DNA of 64,000 nucleotides from Pontederia crassipes (Eukaryota; Streptophyta; Magnoliopsida; Commelinales; Pontederiaceae): contig JAUKPH010000017.1 in the NCBI GenBank assembly GCA_030549335.1, positions 7,525,501 to 7,589,500 on the forward strand, read 5' to 3'. The notes beneath the pieces were generated by a model. That model searched no databases and was not told the DNA's origin. It was given only the letters and a program-made list of their open reading frames with translations. Positions 1 through 12,852 of this stretch are shown piece after piece (the stretch's first letter is position 1; each line of letters starts with the position of its first letter). A program made the translations under genes and the position numbers.

Positions 1-34
1 AATCTCTCATGAAATCATCTTATGACACCTCAGG

Positions 35-147
35 ACATGAAGGACAATGGCTGGTACGATTCACACGCGTTCTCCGTCAGTGACAGAGACCGAGTTGCGG
101 AGGAGGATCCAAGTGCAGATATAGTAGCAGGAAGATTACCAGATTAA
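35..147 (+). CDS. Possible terminal exon of a gene entering from the left
   Basis: After a possible splice acceptor (cctcag, 29-34) a frame runs to a TAA at 145-147. It reads about 37 residues, DMKDNGWYDSHAF followed by an acidic stretch and ending IVAGRLPD. The composition (W, Y, H, balanced D/E/R) looks like real protein rather than chance AT-rich translation. The DNA after the stop is AT-rich and is where the tandem duplication begins. I do not recognise the family. It could also be a relic carried by a transposon. The upstream exons, if any, lie outside the window. Confidence 0.3.
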
Positions 148-2513
148 AAATTAGGATAACATAACAAGATTTAACTCCAAGATATAATTGCGAGAGGTGT
201 GGGGTTCAAGTTTTCTTTCTTTTTTTTTTTCTTTGGTTAAAGTGTTTGATTGTGGGGGCAAGTGAATAACATAGATCTTAATCATATTGAATTCATTTCT
301 GAGGAGAAAGTGTTCTACGACTCCCTTAAGCTATGAAAGTTGGCAAAATTTTCACTTATTTTCTTTTTTAAAAAGGGAAATTATCATTGCATTAGGTAAG
401 GTGACACAGACTGTTCGTATACAAAAGATCGAGAATTCCCGGAGATGGAGTATCGTCTATCAAAAGATGTTAACATGTCGATTGCCATTATGAATAATGT
501 GTTTACATACAAAATTCGATAAGGGAGCACATAAAGCCCATATGTCATTGATTGCTGCTATGTATGCACCACAAACAGGGGGAGATGTGGTTGATAATAG
601 CAATGGCAGTGGAGTGGTAAGCGGTTCCTCTTCGTTTAAGTAAGATCTCGAATTTAAATTCTTATGAATATAAAATATTTTTATTGGAAACCTCATCTAC
701 CATTATCTTTTACACGACACGGAGTAGCCCTAACCAGATTAGTTAAATTCTTATGGTGGACCGGCTTCCAATTTGTAGACATTATGCTTTGTAGTGTTGC
801 ACAAATTAGATCGTCAGCACTGCTTTTCAGACACTGAAGATTGGTCACAAAAAATAAAAAAAGAAACTGAATCAATCTCCAAAATGAGATTTTCAATACC
901 CAGCTGACTGCAATGGAGAAGACCCTGAGGATGCCCTAGACCTCAGCTCCCAATTTCTTCTCGTTACCTATTTAACAAATCTGTGCCATTCACACTAATT
1001 GTGTCTTCAGTGACCACAACAGTGTTTTTGGTTTATTGTTATTCCTTACCTGCACTGTTATCTTTAGTTAAAAAGTTAAGACTGGCAGCTTTGCATCCTG
1101 GATTCCTTGTGTTCAATCTCTGTCGCAACTATTTCGTTGTCGATTCGGCTCACATATTTTTTTTTATGGCTTTTAATGGAAGTGAGTTTTTGGTGATGAG
1201 CTGGGATCATGAACCCTTTGTAGTAAGTAATGCATCAGTCCACTTTCATGTTAACGGAGTTGGTAAAGAGTTCAAGACTTTCAATGGGATTATCTTTAGA
1301 AGTTTGTCAAATGGGAGTTTAAGCCTACAGTTCAGTTTACAAATGTAAAAAGGGTACGCTAAATTAAAGATGCTACGGTGGTGACATATGAAGATACCGA
1401 TTTAATTTAGCGTTTCTTGACATTGTCCTTTATTTTTTTTTCTTTTATAATTTCTTCAGGTTTCTTCCTGATGGTAGTCCCATAGTATCTCATATATTGT
1501 TCTAAAATGAAGATGGTCCATTAATTATGATAATCACAGATTCACATTTATTTTAGCTCAAGTTAGTGCTGAAATTGTCTTCCGAGTACTAGGAAACTAA
1601 TCTTGCACAAATTCTAAATTTTAAGTGCACCTTGAACTATACAATCACTTATTGGTCGGTTACATGATATGAAGATTTTAGTTCTTAATGGGCCGTTTGG
1701 TAACGGGAAACTATAATTCCATCAAGTTTTCGGTGAATAGTTGAATTGACATATTAGTTCGGAATGTGTTTGAATGTTTGAAATTTGATGATGAGGAATA
1801 AGATAGGTGATGTGATAGAAAAAAGTAGATGTGATGGATTAATTTTAGTGTGTGATTAAATAAAAAATATGAGTGATAAATATAGATTATAATTTTTTTA
1901 AAAAATTTAAATACATAATATTTATGGTAAAAATTATATAAAAAAACATTTCTTAAAGAATATATTATTTAACTATAAAAATCAATTTTTTAATAATTTA
2001 TATTTAATGAAATACTAAAAATTTATAATGAATAATAAATGATATTATATTAATAATTTATTATTTATATTTTATATATAATAAATAAATTAACTTATAT
2101 AAGTAAGTTAGAAAAGAAAATGATAAAAGAAAAAAAAAGTTTGAAAAGAAGAAAGAAAACATCAACTAAAAAAAGTAAAAAAAATCATAAAGGAGCTACG
2201 GTTCCATAAAAAAAGTAGAACCGAAGCATGAGAACCATTCTCATGATCAAATAATCCGTGATTCTCATCTCGAGTTCTTGATTCGCTTCTAATATCACAT
2301 CATTTGATAGAATCGATTGTAATATTTATAATTTTTTTACTCTCGTGCTATGTGCGCTACTACTATTTCTTCTCATTAGTTCTTGAAAACTCGAGCAATC
2401 CATAATTGTTTGAAACTTGGTGTCTACAATACAATCCGAGCTAAAAGTTCAAGTAATTTCAAAATATTATATGTATGGAAATCAATGAATGTGTCGCGCA
2501 TTTTACAAGCAAT
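141..2513. repeat. Tandem segmental duplication, copy 1
   Basis: Three blocks recur in the same order in the next copy: 141-245 matches 2515-2612, 783-1385 matches 3352-4107, and 1386-2513 matches 9161-10262. The part 246-782 has no clear partner and holds a SINE. Block 2 contains a frame of 121 codons (983-1348) that I do not accept as a gene. Block 3 (from about 1690) is very AT-rich and starts with a gggccgtttggt motif typical of MITE ends. The copies have drifted by many substitutions and small indels, so the duplication is not recent. Confidence 0.8.
611..775 (+). mobile_element. tRNA-derived SINE, diverged copy
   Basis: The head (ggagtggtaagcggttcctc, then taagatctcgaatttaaatt) resembles pol III box A and box B of a tRNA-like promoter. 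The tail, with agattagttaaattcttatggtgg cut here into its motif gattag...atggtggaccg, matches the 3' part of the copies at 52731, 61391 and 63605. It is absent from the second copy of the surrounding duplication. Box B is degenerate, so it is probably inactive. Confidence 0.5.
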
Positions 2514-4107
2514 TTTAAAAATTAGGATAACATAACAAGATTCAACTCCAAGATATAATTGAGAGAGGTGTCGGGTTCAAGTTTTCTTTCTTTTTTTTTG
2601 GGTTAAAGTGTTTGATTATTCATTTAGTAAATACCACGTAGTCAGTAACGGAATCAGACTTCAAATTCAGAGGGGCCAACTATATATACTTCAATATATA
2701 TCTTCATATTTTTACTCATATCTAATACATACTATATAGGCATGTCAAAAATTGCAACGTGCTTATAATATCTGATGTCAGTGGCTTGTGTTCAAATGTT
2801 AAATACCTCATTTTTATGGCAAGTGCATTTTTTTGTGTTCTTTATGGCTGCTCGGTTTGCCGGACAAACATGCTTTCGGTCATGACATCGAGCTGCCATT
2901 GTCAGACCCCGGTAACGGGAACACAAATATAATAATTATCAGTTAATTTGATTTTAAATCAAAATTTTGGTTAATTAATTGTAATCGACTAATCGATTTC
3001 AATTAATAATTTTTGTTATCCGTTAATCAAACTGAAATTGAATTGAATAATTCGATTCGATTAATCTTTAAAAATTTGATCGGTTAACCAACTATTACGA
3101 TGAAACCGTACTCAGCCTTAACTGTGATAATCGTGCTCAGTCCTAACATGCATGCCACTTTTTGAGTTGCATCCTTTCTGTTAGCTGTTATTAGTGTTTC
3201 AGTCATGCCACTTTTTGAAATTTATCAGTATTTTCAGGAGGGCTACCTTCCTTCCCCAAGAAGATTGATTTTGAAGGCTGGCGAGTCATGTGCCTTTTTG
3301 TCAAATGTGAAACCAAGTACATCAAGTAACATTATGTGCATTGATGTTAATGCATATTATTGTGCATTGTAGTGCCACGCGAATTGGATCATAAGCACCG
3401 CTTTTTAGACACCGAAGCTGGTAAAAAAAAAAAGAAACTAAAATCAATCTCCAAAATGAGATTTTCAATACGCAGCTGACCGCAATGGAGAAGACCTTGA
3501 GGATGCTCTAGACCTCAGCTCCGAATTTCTTCTTGTTACCTATTTAACAAATCTGTGCCATTCACACTAATTATATCAACAGTGACCACAACAATGTTTT
3601 TTGGTTTATTGATATTCCTTACTGGCATATTTGCATTTTGGATTCTTTGTGTTCAATCTCTGTCGCAACTATTTGGTTGCCGATTCAGTTCATATTTTTT
3701 TTATGGCTTTTAATGGAAGTAAGTTTCTGGTGATGAGCTGGGATCATGAACGCTTTGTGGACCTACATACATCTTAGGGGGGCCCCCTTAAGTTTTTAAA
3801 ATTTTATTAATTACATATATAAATATATAAATTTTCTAGTTAAAATTAATGGTGACGAGCTTCACAAAAGTCAGGGGTTCGACCCCCCTATCTTTTTTTC
3901 CTCTGGTCCGTCCCTGCTTTGCAGTAAGTAATGCATCACTCCACTTTCATGTTAATGGAGTTGGTAAAGAGTTCAAGACTTTCCATGGGATTATCTTTAG
4001 AAGTTTGTCTATATCTGATTATTGTTCCCATGGGAGTTTAAGCCTACAGTTCAGTTTACAAATGTAAAAGGGGTACGCTAAATTAAAGATGCTACGGTGG
4101 TGATATA
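2514..4107. repeat. Tandem segmental duplication, copy 2, left part
   Basis: This is the left part of the second copy. It begins with the same aaaattaggataac sequence as copy 1. The stretch 2613-3351 has no counterpart in copy 1. It contains short remnants that look transposon-derived, including an A/T-rich segment with repeated ttaatcgatt-like motifs (about 2930-3110). The copy stops at 4107, where a Helitron is inserted, and resumes at 9161. Confidence 0.8.
3761..3915. mobile_element. Short insertion of about 155 bp with an imperfect target duplication
   Basis: Copy 1 reads straight through ccctttgtagtaagtaatgc near 1216. Copy 2 has extra DNA between gctttgtg (3753-3760) and gctttgca (3916-3923). 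The near-duplicate 8-mers look like an 8-bp target duplication, as made by hAT elements. The insert contains ggggggccccc near its left end and ggtccgtccctg at its right end. It has no coding capacity. The family is uncertain. Confidence 0.5.
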
Positions 4108-4225
4108 TCTATATTATATTAAAGAGAGAATACTTTCAAGAAGAGAATGACATTTGACATCAATGTGAATTGACAAGTGTCCTATGAAATTAATCTATAT
4201 CTATATCTGTATATTATTAAAAAGA

Positions 4226-4443
4226 TAGTTTTAAACGAGAGAATAACATTTGGAATATTGAAAAGTGTCGTTATATTTATAACTAATTACAATATTAATT
4301 ATATATGAATATTATTTATACACTTATTTATGAATAGTTTTAAATGAGAGAATAACATCTGAAATATTGAAAAGTGTCGTTAAATTTATAACTAATTATA
4401 ATATTAATTATATATGAATATTATTTATACAATTATTTATGAA
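4226..4443. repeat. Two tandem units of about 109 bp inside the Helitron
   Basis: The sequence tagttttaaa...gagagaataacat starts at 4226 and again at 4335, and both units continue with gaaaagtgtcgtta and tatatgaatattatttata. The units are closely similar. Confidence 0.8.
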
Positions 4444-7400
4444 AATAAATTATTTGACATGAATATTATTTATACACTTATTATATAGTTGTTTGATGTA
4501 ATATATTTAAATATATCAATTATAATGACTAAACATTTCTATATCCATACAACTAGAACTAAACATTTCTATATTTAAATAAATTCCTATATCAATTATA
4601 TTTAAACATATATTTAAATCGTATAATTTTATTGTGTGTACGGTTAAGAACTAAACATTTCTATATCCATACAATTAGAAATAAACGTAGAAATTAAGGT
4701 CAATTATAGATAAAAAAATTAAGATACAATATATTTAAACAATAAGAGGACATATAAACAATAAGAAATAAACATAAAAATTAAGGTAAATTATATATAA
4801 AAATTTATTGTCCAATATAGCGTGCATAAGCTTAAAACTGCACCAATTTTGTTAACAATTGATCGTGCGACAATTCATACAACTGCTCTTCTAGACATCT
4901 AAATAAATACATGATGGAACATTACGAATATTTGTATCGCTGAAATTCAGTACGAGGCCAAAATCTCACCAGAAGCATAAGTATTTCTTAATTATGATTT
5001 CTTTTATTTTTTAGCGGTTGTTATTTTTAATATCTATATCTATACTATATTAAAAAGAGAGTACTTTCAATGAGAGAATGACATTTGACACTTTGTTATG
5101 AAGACATGCATCCTTTAGAATTTAGAACTAATTGAAATATATATAAACATTACAATTAATTAAAACTTAATATGTTATTATAAAATTTGAGTGGACGGTT
5201 ATTTATTAGGCAAAATATTTTCAGACAACTAATTTTACATGCTTAAAAAATATTTTTGTGTAGTATCATTATAATTAAAAAAAGCATAAATTTTTATCTG
5301 TTACATAGTTTATGGAAGGTGAAACATTTTAGGATAATATTATGTCAATAATTTATTTTTTAAATTTAAATAAAATTTATATATTGATTGACAGTTAATT
5401 ACTTAATTACACATAAAAGTTATTTATCTATACTACATTAAAAAGTAAAATAGTTTGTAGGACATATTTGCCACATATTAACTTACAAATTATACTTAGA
5501 CATGATTTAATTGGAGTAGTGGATACCCAAAATCGTTAGACATAAATTATATTTATTTTTCATTTACAATTATATAATATAAAATAGATATGATTTTATT
5601 ATCTATATAAATTTATAATAATTATAGATTTTTACTATTTATTTAGGTAGCATGTTTTGTGAGGAATATCTATACAGTAATATCATAATCATAAAATTAA
5701 AAGTACTTTGAAAGAGGAATACTAAATTAATGTGATAATCAGTTTTTATACTTTTAATATTACTATTTCAAATTTCATTATTTCAAGAATAACGAAATAA
5801 AATTAGAATACTAATTCATCACAATAATTTTAATAATATGTTAAGTAGTAATTGCATCTTAGATGGTTTTATTTAGTAACTACCTCCTCAATCGTGTAAT
5901 GCCTCCTCCTTATAAATACCAGCAAAAAAATAGATGTCCCTCCACATTCTCTCTCTCTCTCTTATTTTTTTGCATGTTTTTCATAATTTATATAAGTTGT
6001 TTCTTAATTTTTATCTTTATCAATTAAGTAGTTATTATGTATGTATTTATTAGAAATGAGAAAGGTTAGGATTTACCTAACTAATTAGATTTTTATCTCA
6101 CTGATATATATTCATATTTTCGAAGTTTTATGTTGATTATATGCCTTAATTAACTCTTATATTTTATTGTTTATTTTTTCAACAGGTTAGATCCCACCAT
6201 TCGGATAGTAAATAATCTTCACATTCTTTATTTTTTGTGTGATTTTTTAAGTCAGTTTTGCTTCCAAATTATTATACTACCATTGCTTTATTTTTTTAAT
6301 TACCATACTTAATGCATGGGGGTTGCCTTGATCGATTCAAATTATTCTAAATTAATATATTATCGTTGCTTAGTTTTGACCATTTTAATTTTCTAGGCCT
6401 TTTACACAGTTGAATAATTAATTAATTAGCTAGAGAAAATTCATTTTTTTTTATTTTATCACAGTTGAAACTTATTTACAACTTATCATTCACTATTGAT
6501 GTTTTTCCTTAAGGTACTGACAAATTTCATATTTTTTGATGCCAAACATGACATCTTAAGTTATCAATACTATTTTTTTTAAAAAAAATATTATAATTTA
6601 GTTCAGGTTTAGAAATAAAATTATTATGATTTACTGAACTATATTTCAAATTTCACACATCTTTGAAGAATCTATCTATACTTACTTTTAATGAGAATAT
6701 GACATTTGGCACATTTATGAAGCGCCACATGTCCTGTAATTAACATGTCATATTTTAATTCAAATATTTATCAACATGTCCGTACAATATTAATTTGTAG
6801 TTAGTTTTTCTTAAATGATTAATTGTTAGAGTTAGTGAGTTACAAGATATAATAACTATATAATTTTATTAATTTAGTGGATACAATTATCTATAACCAT
6901 CTAATAGAAAAAATGATAATGATTAACAAATTCTGTAATTTTATAATTACTTTATCATAAATTTTTAATTGATTATTAGTTACCAATTTGAGTGGTTAAT
7001 TACTAACCGTTGTCCTCTAACAATATATAATTAATTAAAAAATTTATCATAAACATTTGAATTGATGATTAGTTAATAATCTAAACTTAGTAACCGCTCA
7101 ATTTCTCACATTATAAATGCCAAGGAAAAAATCAAGTCATGTCCTCGGTGTGTTGCCTTTTATTTTCATGAGATTATGTCTTTTGATAGTTCTTCTTTTA
7201 TTATTGATATTGCTAAAGGTGGCTTATTTTGATATATATAGTTGTGGGTTTTTTTTTGCCCTTTTCCATACAATTAATCAACATGTCTATGTTATTTATC
7301 CTTATTTTGTCATCCTTTCCCGTGCACTCCCTAATAAATATTGCATTTATCTATATGTGTAACATATAGCAACAAACAAATTATAGGAAGAGAAAAATAC

Positions 7401-8990
7401 GTCTGCAACCGGAAACTAATGAGATGAATATGTATGATTTTTTTAAAAAAATGTGTGGATTTGTGCTTGCCTATAAATTATGTTGCTCCCACATTCTCTA
7501 ATTAATTTCTTTTTTATTGAACAAATTATCATTTTATCATAATTTATAGATGAATAGATTAACTAATATGCATATTAAAATTAATTCCGTTATAATAGTG
7601 GTTATTATGCATTCAGTTACGACTTCCGATATCTTTTCCTTTAGTTAAACTTTCGTAACTATATGTAATTTAAACTAATTAGATAAATAATTGCTGATAA
7701 GATTCTATAAGAGTCATTTGATATATATATGTAACATGATTTTTATTTCTTAAAATTTAATCCCATTCAAATAATAATATTTTTTAATAATATTAATAAA
7801 ATGTATTTTTAGTCTACTTAATGTATTTCATTTGATATTCATTTGTTTGCCATATTTGTTACTGTGTGTATATATAAAATATTATAGCATAGCATAGCAA
7901 CAAGTTTTATGATATTTGTGTAATTTTTATTTTCTTACTATTTAGATCTTTTGTTAATTATTCTTAGTAACATTTTTCTTAGGCGGTTTCGTTATCATTA
8001 TCTTTTCTTAGATTTTTTATACCTCAAAATGTTCTTTCATAACTTAGCTATAATTTGATTATTATTATTTTTTTCCGTAATGCATAATAAGTTAGAAAAT
8101 AAAAAAATGCATGCATGAGTCATATAATGGATGCATATTTGCCCATGTTCTTTTATTCGTTTTAATAAGTATTTTTATATAAACATATCAATATAATTTA
8201 GATTGAGGACAACAACTCAAGCAACAAGATATTAAAATCTTCAGAATCAAATATATGTAGTATAAGATGCATGGAAAATGTAATACATATTATATATAAT
8301 TATGTATATTTTACAATTTTAGTTTAAATGTACTTATAATCACATTAATTTGTAGAAGATTTTGTGAGTAAGCATAATGAAGAAATAGAAGACCAAATTA
8401 TAGGTTACCAATACAATATTTTTTAGTAATTTTAGCTTACATAATATATAAAAAAAGAATATTAAAAAAAGACGTCATGTCTTCTTATCCAAAAGGAGAA
8501 AAACATATTATCTTATCCATAAGAAATATTAATCTAAAAAATAGTTATAATTGTGATATATATCATCTTTAGTATAATTTCTAACTTATAATTCTATGCA
8601 GACAAAGGTAAAAATAATTAGAAAAATTATATAATTGTCTATTTGAACGTTGAAATATATTAGTTATAAAAATATTACATTTAGTGGCATGTAGAATTTC
8701 ATTATAGAAAAAATATGTATAAAATTGTTTACCTTTATATTATTCACAATTTTTATTTCTTTTCTTTTTATGTCGCCATTGTCCGATAAGTGATGCCAAC
8801 CATCAACTCATGTTGCGTTCTTTTTTTTTTTCCTTACTATATTTATTTCAAGCCATTCTATCAATTTTCTAAATCCCTTTAAAGAGAGCAAACAACAACA
8901 GTTAACTACATACAACATTAAAAATAAAATAGTATTGAAGGACATTATAATATTTCAACGATAACAAAAAGAAAGATAACTAAAAGTTAA

Positions 8991-8994
<4 letters not shown>

Positions 8995-9031
<37 letters not shown>
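8995..9031. repeat. (TA)n microsatellite
   Basis: An uninterrupted TA dinucleotide run of about 18 units near the 3' end of the Helitron. Confidence 0.95.
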
Positions 9032-9033
<2 letters not shown>

Positions 9034-9160
9034 AATGTTCATTTATTTTTTTAACAACTTTTTAAAGTACAAATGCAAAATTAAATTATTTTTTTTATTT
9101 TACAATACAAAATTCATTTTTGCATCGTTCTAGCCGCGCATCGCGTGGGATATATACTAG

Positions 9161-10262
9161 TGAAATGTGAAAGATACCGATTTAATTTAGCGTTTCTTGA
9201 CATTGTCCTTTATTTTTTTTCTTCTATAATTTCTTCAGTTTTCTTCCTGAAGGTAGTCCCATATCTCATATATTGTTCTAAAATGAAAATGGTCCATTAA
9301 TTATGATAATCACAGATTCACATTTATTTTAGCTCAAGTTAGTGCTGAAATTGTCTTCCGAATACCAGGAAACTAATCTTGCACAAATTCTAACCTTGAA
9401 CTATACAATCACCTATTGGTCGGTGACATGGTACGAAGATTTTCTCTCAATGGGCCGTTTGGCGATAGAAAATTAGAATTTCATCAAGTTCTCGATGAAT
9501 AATTAAATTGACAGATTAATTTGAGATGTGTTTGGATGTTTGAAATTTGATGACGAAGAATAAAGTAGGTGATAGTGATAGAAAAAAAGTAAATGTAATG
9601 AATTAATTTTAGTTGATGATTAAATAAAAAATATGAGTGATAAATATAGATTATAAAATTTTTAAAAAATTTAAAATACATAATATTTATGGTAAAAATT
9701 TATATAAAAATTTTGCTTAAAAATATATTATTTAGCTATAAAAAATCAATTTTTTAATAATTTATATTTAATGAAATATTAAAAATTTATAATGAATAAT
9801 AAATAATATTATATTAATCCTTTATTATTTATATTTTATATATAATAAATAAATTAACTTATATAAGTAAGATTACAAAAGAAAATGATAAAAGAAAAAA
9901 AATTGAAAAAAAGAAAGAAAAAATGTCAACTAAAAAAAGTAAAAAAAAATTATAAAAGAGAGCTCGAGTTCCATAAAAAAGTGGAACCGGAGCATGCAAA
10001 TTATTATCACGATTAAATAATCCATGATTCTCATCTCGAGTTCTTGATATCATTTGATAGAACCGATTTTAATATTTATAATTTCTTTTAATCTCGTACT
10101 ACGTGGGCTACTCCTATTTCTTCTAATTAGTTCTTGAAAACTCGAGCAATCCATAATTGTTTGAAACTTGGTCTCTACAATCCGAGCTAAAAGTTCAAGT
10201 AATTTCAAAATATTATATGTATGGAAATCAATGAATGTGTCGTGCATTTTACAAGCAATTTT
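9161..10262. repeat. Tandem segmental duplication, copy 2, right part
   Basis: The sequence resumes with tgaaatgtgaaagataccg and runs parallel to 1386-2513 up to acaagcaattttaa. After that the copies no longer match. It carries the same MITE-like gggccgtttgg motif (about 9450) as copy 1. Frames seen on the minus strand here are A/T-rich chance frames. Confidence 0.8.
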
Positions 10263-10432
10263 AATCGTACTTTTTAATTTTTTTATATATTTCTTTGTTT
10301 GTAATTTAGAGAATTATTCATGATAGATAATAATTATAATTATCCTTTTAAACTTTTACAATTTTTTGGTCATTATTAATTTATATAATTTATTATCATA
10401 TAAAACTATTTCTAGCATCATTAATGTTCCTG

Positions 10433-11175
10433 TAGGCTGTGTTTGGCACCCAGGACTTGGGCGAGAACTTCTCCAAGTTCTGAAATTTTTTGCCAAATGA
10501 TCAATGTGACGAGAACTTAGACACATGACCAATGTTCTCCATTTCGAATAACAAAAAGTTCTTGCTTTTGGCGAGAACAACTTTTTTTTTTTGTTATTTG
10601 TTGGCATCTCTTTTTTTTTGCTTTTTTGTTTTCAATTCTTTATTCTATTTTAATTACCAAAATATTTCTAATTAATATTTAATATTAATATTATTAAGTA
10701 AACTTTTTTTATATTCACTTAAATAATAATCAATTATAACATTTTATTTTAAATATATTATCATTTTTCTTATAAAATAAATTTTTTAACTTAATATAAT
10801 ATTAATAATATATGAAATAATAAATTATTATATTATTATTTTTCATAAATTATAAATTATAATATAAATATAAATATTTTTTGTAAATTATAAATTACAA
10901 TATTAATATGTATATATATTTGTAAATTATCATTTTAACTAAATAAAGATATAATATTTTAATTTATTATACTTTTATATTTTATAAAATAATATTATAT
11001 TCTTAGTTCTTATTTTTCATCCAAATATTTATTAAAACTTATCTATCAAATTAACTTTTCAAATTCTCATCATTATATTTTTCATCCAAACATCTAATCT
11101 AAACTTTTCTATCAAATTGATTAGTTCTCGCGAACCAACGGGAACAAAAAAAATTTGTTTTCAAACATAATCGTA
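10433..11175. mobile_element. MITE-like element with weak terminal inverted repeats
   Basis: The left end reads ggctgtgtttggcacc. The right end, read on the other strand, is gattatgtttgaaaac. These are imperfect inverted repeats of the sort found on hAT- or PIF-type MITEs. The gagaactt/agttctc motif is repeated inside. There is no coding capacity, and I could not fix the target duplication. Confidence 0.4.
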
Positions 11176-12560
11176 AAGTATTAGTAAAAGAATATTAAAA
11201 TAAATAAAACTATATGTAAAAGCACTTGACACGTGTGATATGAAAAAAATGTGTTACACGATTATCAAAGCTAAAAAATTGGCATATTTCAATCATTCAT
11301 CACTCTCGTGTTTTTTAAAGCAACCTTTGACCAATCATTTACTATGCAAGATTGCCAATGTATTTCCATATAAACTCATTTTGAGGCTAAAGTTGACAGA
11401 TAAATGCATAATATTTAGATAAAAATTAATGATAATAATTTTCAAAATCACATCAAAATATACTGATAAATATTCAAAATGACTAATAATGCCAATAATC
11501 AGTAAATCAAATTTGAACATTACCATAATTGTTATACGGTACTAACTATTTGATTCTTGGATCATATTTTAATCATATTTTTTTTAAAAAAATATTTAAG
11601 TCTTATGGTCCACAAATGAAATAGTAAAAAAATTATTAGCAATGTATATTAAAAAAACTAATTACAATAAGCTTTATTGCTCTTACCAGTTTTTTTCTAT
11701 CATATTTTAATATATCACATCTTTATCTTTATTTTACAAATATTTGTATGACTTGGAAAAAATAAATAAAAAAACAACACAAAAGGCCAAAAGGTGTATG
11801 AAACAAAAATGCATAGAAAAATATGTATTAGCATACCACTTGCAACCAATTATATTATTATAACCAGTTTAGGTATATTTTAATTTATTATAATATCTTC
11901 ATTTTTGAAGCAATAACATGATTTAACATTGAAAACATATTAAAGTAGGCGAGATCCCATTAAATTCATTTGTTAAACATAAGGGTGAAAGTTAATGAGA
12001 TGGGATGGGGAGATCCATTTTTTCGGATCATTAGTTATTTTTCGGATCCGTTTTCTAAATTAAAACACTCTAAAATAATTTAAAAAAAATCACCATTTAG
12101 GCGTCAATATTTTCAAACAACTTTTTTGGAGTCGTATTTCAGTATAATAATATTATAAAAAAGTATATAATAAATTTAAATATAAACATATTCAGTTTCA
12201 TAACTAAATATAATATATAGCGCTATAAATTTAAAACCATCAAACTAGAGCTCTTAAAAAAATATGAACTTGTATGAAAAAAATATTATACCAATAATAG
12301 AAAGATTAAAGACTTATGAATTAGTTATATAAATAAAAATCTATAAATGAGATTTATATATACTCACGATTTCATTCTGTTAAAAAAAATAATTCGGTTT
12401 TTAAATTTATTTTTTTTTAGTTTGATTTTTTTTTAAAGTCGAGTATGGGTTGGTTTGATACTTCTTACTTTTCTTATTAAACATTGAACTTTTTGCGGAT
12501 TTTCCATAAAAAAATGTTAAATTGGAATTAGCAATTTCCAAGTCATCGGATAAACACTTG
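11176..12560. other. AT-rich intergenic DNA without recognisable gene
   Basis: Long A/T runs and stop codons in all frames. The part 11980-12480 contains ggtgaaagt...ttcgga-type sequence, loosely like that at 55880-56520, so both may be pieces of the same dispersed repeat. I see no gene. Confidence 0.5.
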
Positions 12561-12767
12561 AATTATTATTGTTATTATTAATTTCTGGGGAAGTGAATCA
12601 ACGAACGGAAAAGAGAAGGCGGTGGCGCCGCCGGCCAATGCGCGTTGCCGCGTCTTGTTGGCGTGTACGGGATCGGGGGGATTTGGATTCGATCCTTCGA
12701 CGAGGCGCAGGAGGACCGGTGGAGTCGAGTAACCAACAACGAAGTTTCCTCGAATGCTCCCCCGACC
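12561..12767. other. GC-rich island upstream of the PP2C gene
   Basis: A sharp local rise in GC (ggcggtggcgccgccggcc, then a CG-rich run to about 12740) in otherwise AT-rich DNA, some 500-650 bp upstream of the PP2C start codon. It could be a distal promoter element, a remnant exon or a fragment of a transposon. It has no convincing coding frame. Confidence 0.35.

Positions 12768-12852
<85 letters not shown>
12768..12852. repeat. (AAT)n microsatellite
   Basis: About 28 uninterrupted trinucleotide units. Just after it, ctaatagtttaatcttctta occurs twice (near 12859 and 12925), a short tandem duplication of about 65 bp. Confidence 0.95.

Larger units (their letters stand above)
4108..9160 (+). 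mobile_element. Non-autonomous Helitron (rolling-circle transposon)
   Basis: The element begins with TC (4108-4109) directly after an A and ends with CTAG (9157-9160) directly before a T, the A/T target rule of Helitrons. Eight bases before CTAG is a hairpin: CCGCGC (9134-9139), loop ATC, GCGTGG (9143-9148), with one G-T pair. Copy 1 of the surrounding duplication has the uninterrupted sequence at 1380-1395, which fixes both ends. The interior is extremely AT-rich. I see no Rep/helicase reading frame, so it would need proteins from another element. Further 5'-end-like sequences lie inside. Confidence 0.88.

Noticed and set aside
983-1348. 121-codon frame, with a partial parallel at 3849-4067
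   Set aside because: The similarity is explained by the tandem duplication of DNA. There is no known motif, the frame is rich in F/L/V as AT-rich chance frames are, and the second copy is interrupted by a transposon insert.
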